This document shows positions 62,942 to 64,000 of a stretch of 64,000 bases of DNA, one piece after another; position 1 is the first letter of the stretch; each line of letters starts with the position of its first letter. This DNA is from Camarhynchus parvulus. Its lineage: Eukaryota > Chordata > Aves > Passeriformes > Thraupidae. Position numbers and translations under genes: made by a program. A model generated the notes under the pieces. That model was not told the origin of the DNA, did no database searches, and saw nothing but the letters and a program-made list of their open reading frames with translations. The stretch spans positions 109,380,965-109,444,964 of the forward strand of contig NC_044572.1 in assembly GCF_901933205.1 (NCBI RefSeq), read 5' to 3'.

Positions 62942-64000
62942 GTGAGGATATGCCTCCTCTTTCACTGGAAGTGTGGCCATAGCTATCTTCAAAGAATATT
63001 ACCCTACCCTGTAGCTAACTGCATCAGTCCTGAGCATCTTAAATGTGCTGCTTCCTGTGGCTTGAGAAACAAAGCCTAGTCCTTTGGCCTCTAAGCAAAA
63101 GAGTTACTGTTTGATTATGATCATTTCCTGCCAGCCATTCGTTGTTTCCTGAGCAGTGCTCACACAGCTCCCACTTCAGCAGCCATCCAGCAGGTGCCCA
63201 AATGCTTCTCTGGTGCACTACTGCAAACTGTGTTCTTCATCAGTAGGCTGACCAAAAATACCAGTTGTTCCTGTTTTATTCCATAAGCCCTCTGTGTTTG
63301 TTCCCTGTAAGAAATGTAACTGTTGACCTCTGAAAACTCTGTATGCAAAGGTACAATTCACTCTTCTGTGGGCTTTGAAATACTTGCAGTATCTTAATAT
63401 GAAAGGCACTGACAGGAACCCCTTAGCTTCCAGGCTGCACATTCTCTGTGTTTCCCTTCTCCTCTGGTGTCCCCACTGCCTTCCCTTGCTGCATTGTCAC
63501 TCCCTTCTCTCCCATCTTGTTTCTAAAGTACTCTTAAGTGCTTTTGTACTGGAGACTTGGAATTCCCTTCCCTAACTGCCAAGATAATGTGTTACAGGGG
63601 GGCAGTGGTGGTCTCTGCACCTTGAGCGCTTGGCAATGATCTTTGGAAAGGAGAATCTGTGGGTTCATGACAGAAGGGGATGATGGGGGATTGTGAGCAC
63701 AGAGACAGGGCACTGCCTGCTGGTGAAAGAGGAAACCTTTTCTTAGAGCTGGACCATGTGTAAGGTTATGAAACCAGCTCTTGCCATGCCTTCTTTTTCA
63801 TGTTGTTGCTGCACCTCAGTGCTGAGTCTCCTTTACAGAGTGAATTTATTAGTGATGTATTAAATGCAGGAAAATGGAGTAACCCTGGACCATGATTAGA
63901 ATCTAAAGAAGGAGTATGTTTTAAGCTAGCCATTAGTAGGGTGGGGTTTTTTTTCTCAGAGTCAGTAATATAAAAGTCTGTAAATCACATAAATAACTTA
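62942..64000. other. Non-coding stretch at the right edge
   Basis: No repeat family, RNA gene or exon recognised. The frame of the candidate exon continues open to about 63079 past the putative donor, so the donor call rests on its match to the splice consensus and not on a stop codon. Confidence 0.5.

Noticed and set aside
1..64000. CRISPR arrays, operons, phage or plasmid modules, rRNA and tRNA genes
   Set aside because: No regularly spaced direct repeats, no dense co-directional coding and no recognisable RNA cloverleaf sequences were seen. The DNA has vertebrate character throughout.

Overview
The window looks like bird nuclear DNA, and most of it is non-coding. The evidence is five CR1 (chicken repeat 1) LINE fragments, some ending in CR1-type tails such as CCATTCTATGATTCTATGA, and one degenerate solo LTR of a high-copy avian endogenous retrovirus type. 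The LTR resembles copies I remember from passerine and other neoavian genomes, so a neoavian bird, possibly a songbird, is the best guess. Base composition is AT-leaning and CpG-poor. Vertebrate-type simple repeats are present, and I see no operons or dense coding. No complete protein-coding gene, rRNA, tRNA, CRISPR array or bacterial or phage cassette could be supported.

Layout: 1-7639 is featureless AT-leaning sequence. 7640-8225 is an old, strongly decayed CR1 fragment. 8226-20889 is unique non-coding sequence with polypurine tracts at 9777-9810 and 14754-14795. 20890-25473 holds three CR1 3' ends of different subfamilies, all on the + strand, separated by unique DNA. 25474-36699 is unique sequence with a T21 tract, a GC-richer stretch at 27360-27800 and a (TG)13 microsatellite. 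About 36700-37658 is the solo LTR, on the - strand. 40866-42230 is the largest CR1 copy. It is 5'-truncated and carries reverse-transcriptase sequence with an internal deletion, a premature stop and a substituted catalytic aspartate. 42231-62760 is a long stretch with no recognised gene. At 62781-62941 an open segment flanked by splice-like signals is the only candidate coding exon. The rest, to 64000, is unannotatable.

Interpretation (inference): this is a long intron or an intergenic gene desert, shaped by sparse CR1 insertion and one ERV insertion that later recombined to a solo LTR. The many 60-190 codon open frames are scattered on both strands, often overlap antisense to each other, and lack recognisable domains or codon structure, so I treat them as chance frames. 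I looked for an undescribed biological system and do not see one. The observations most worth checking are the candidate exon near 62.8 kb, the rearranged CR1 at 41-42 kb and the solo LTR.
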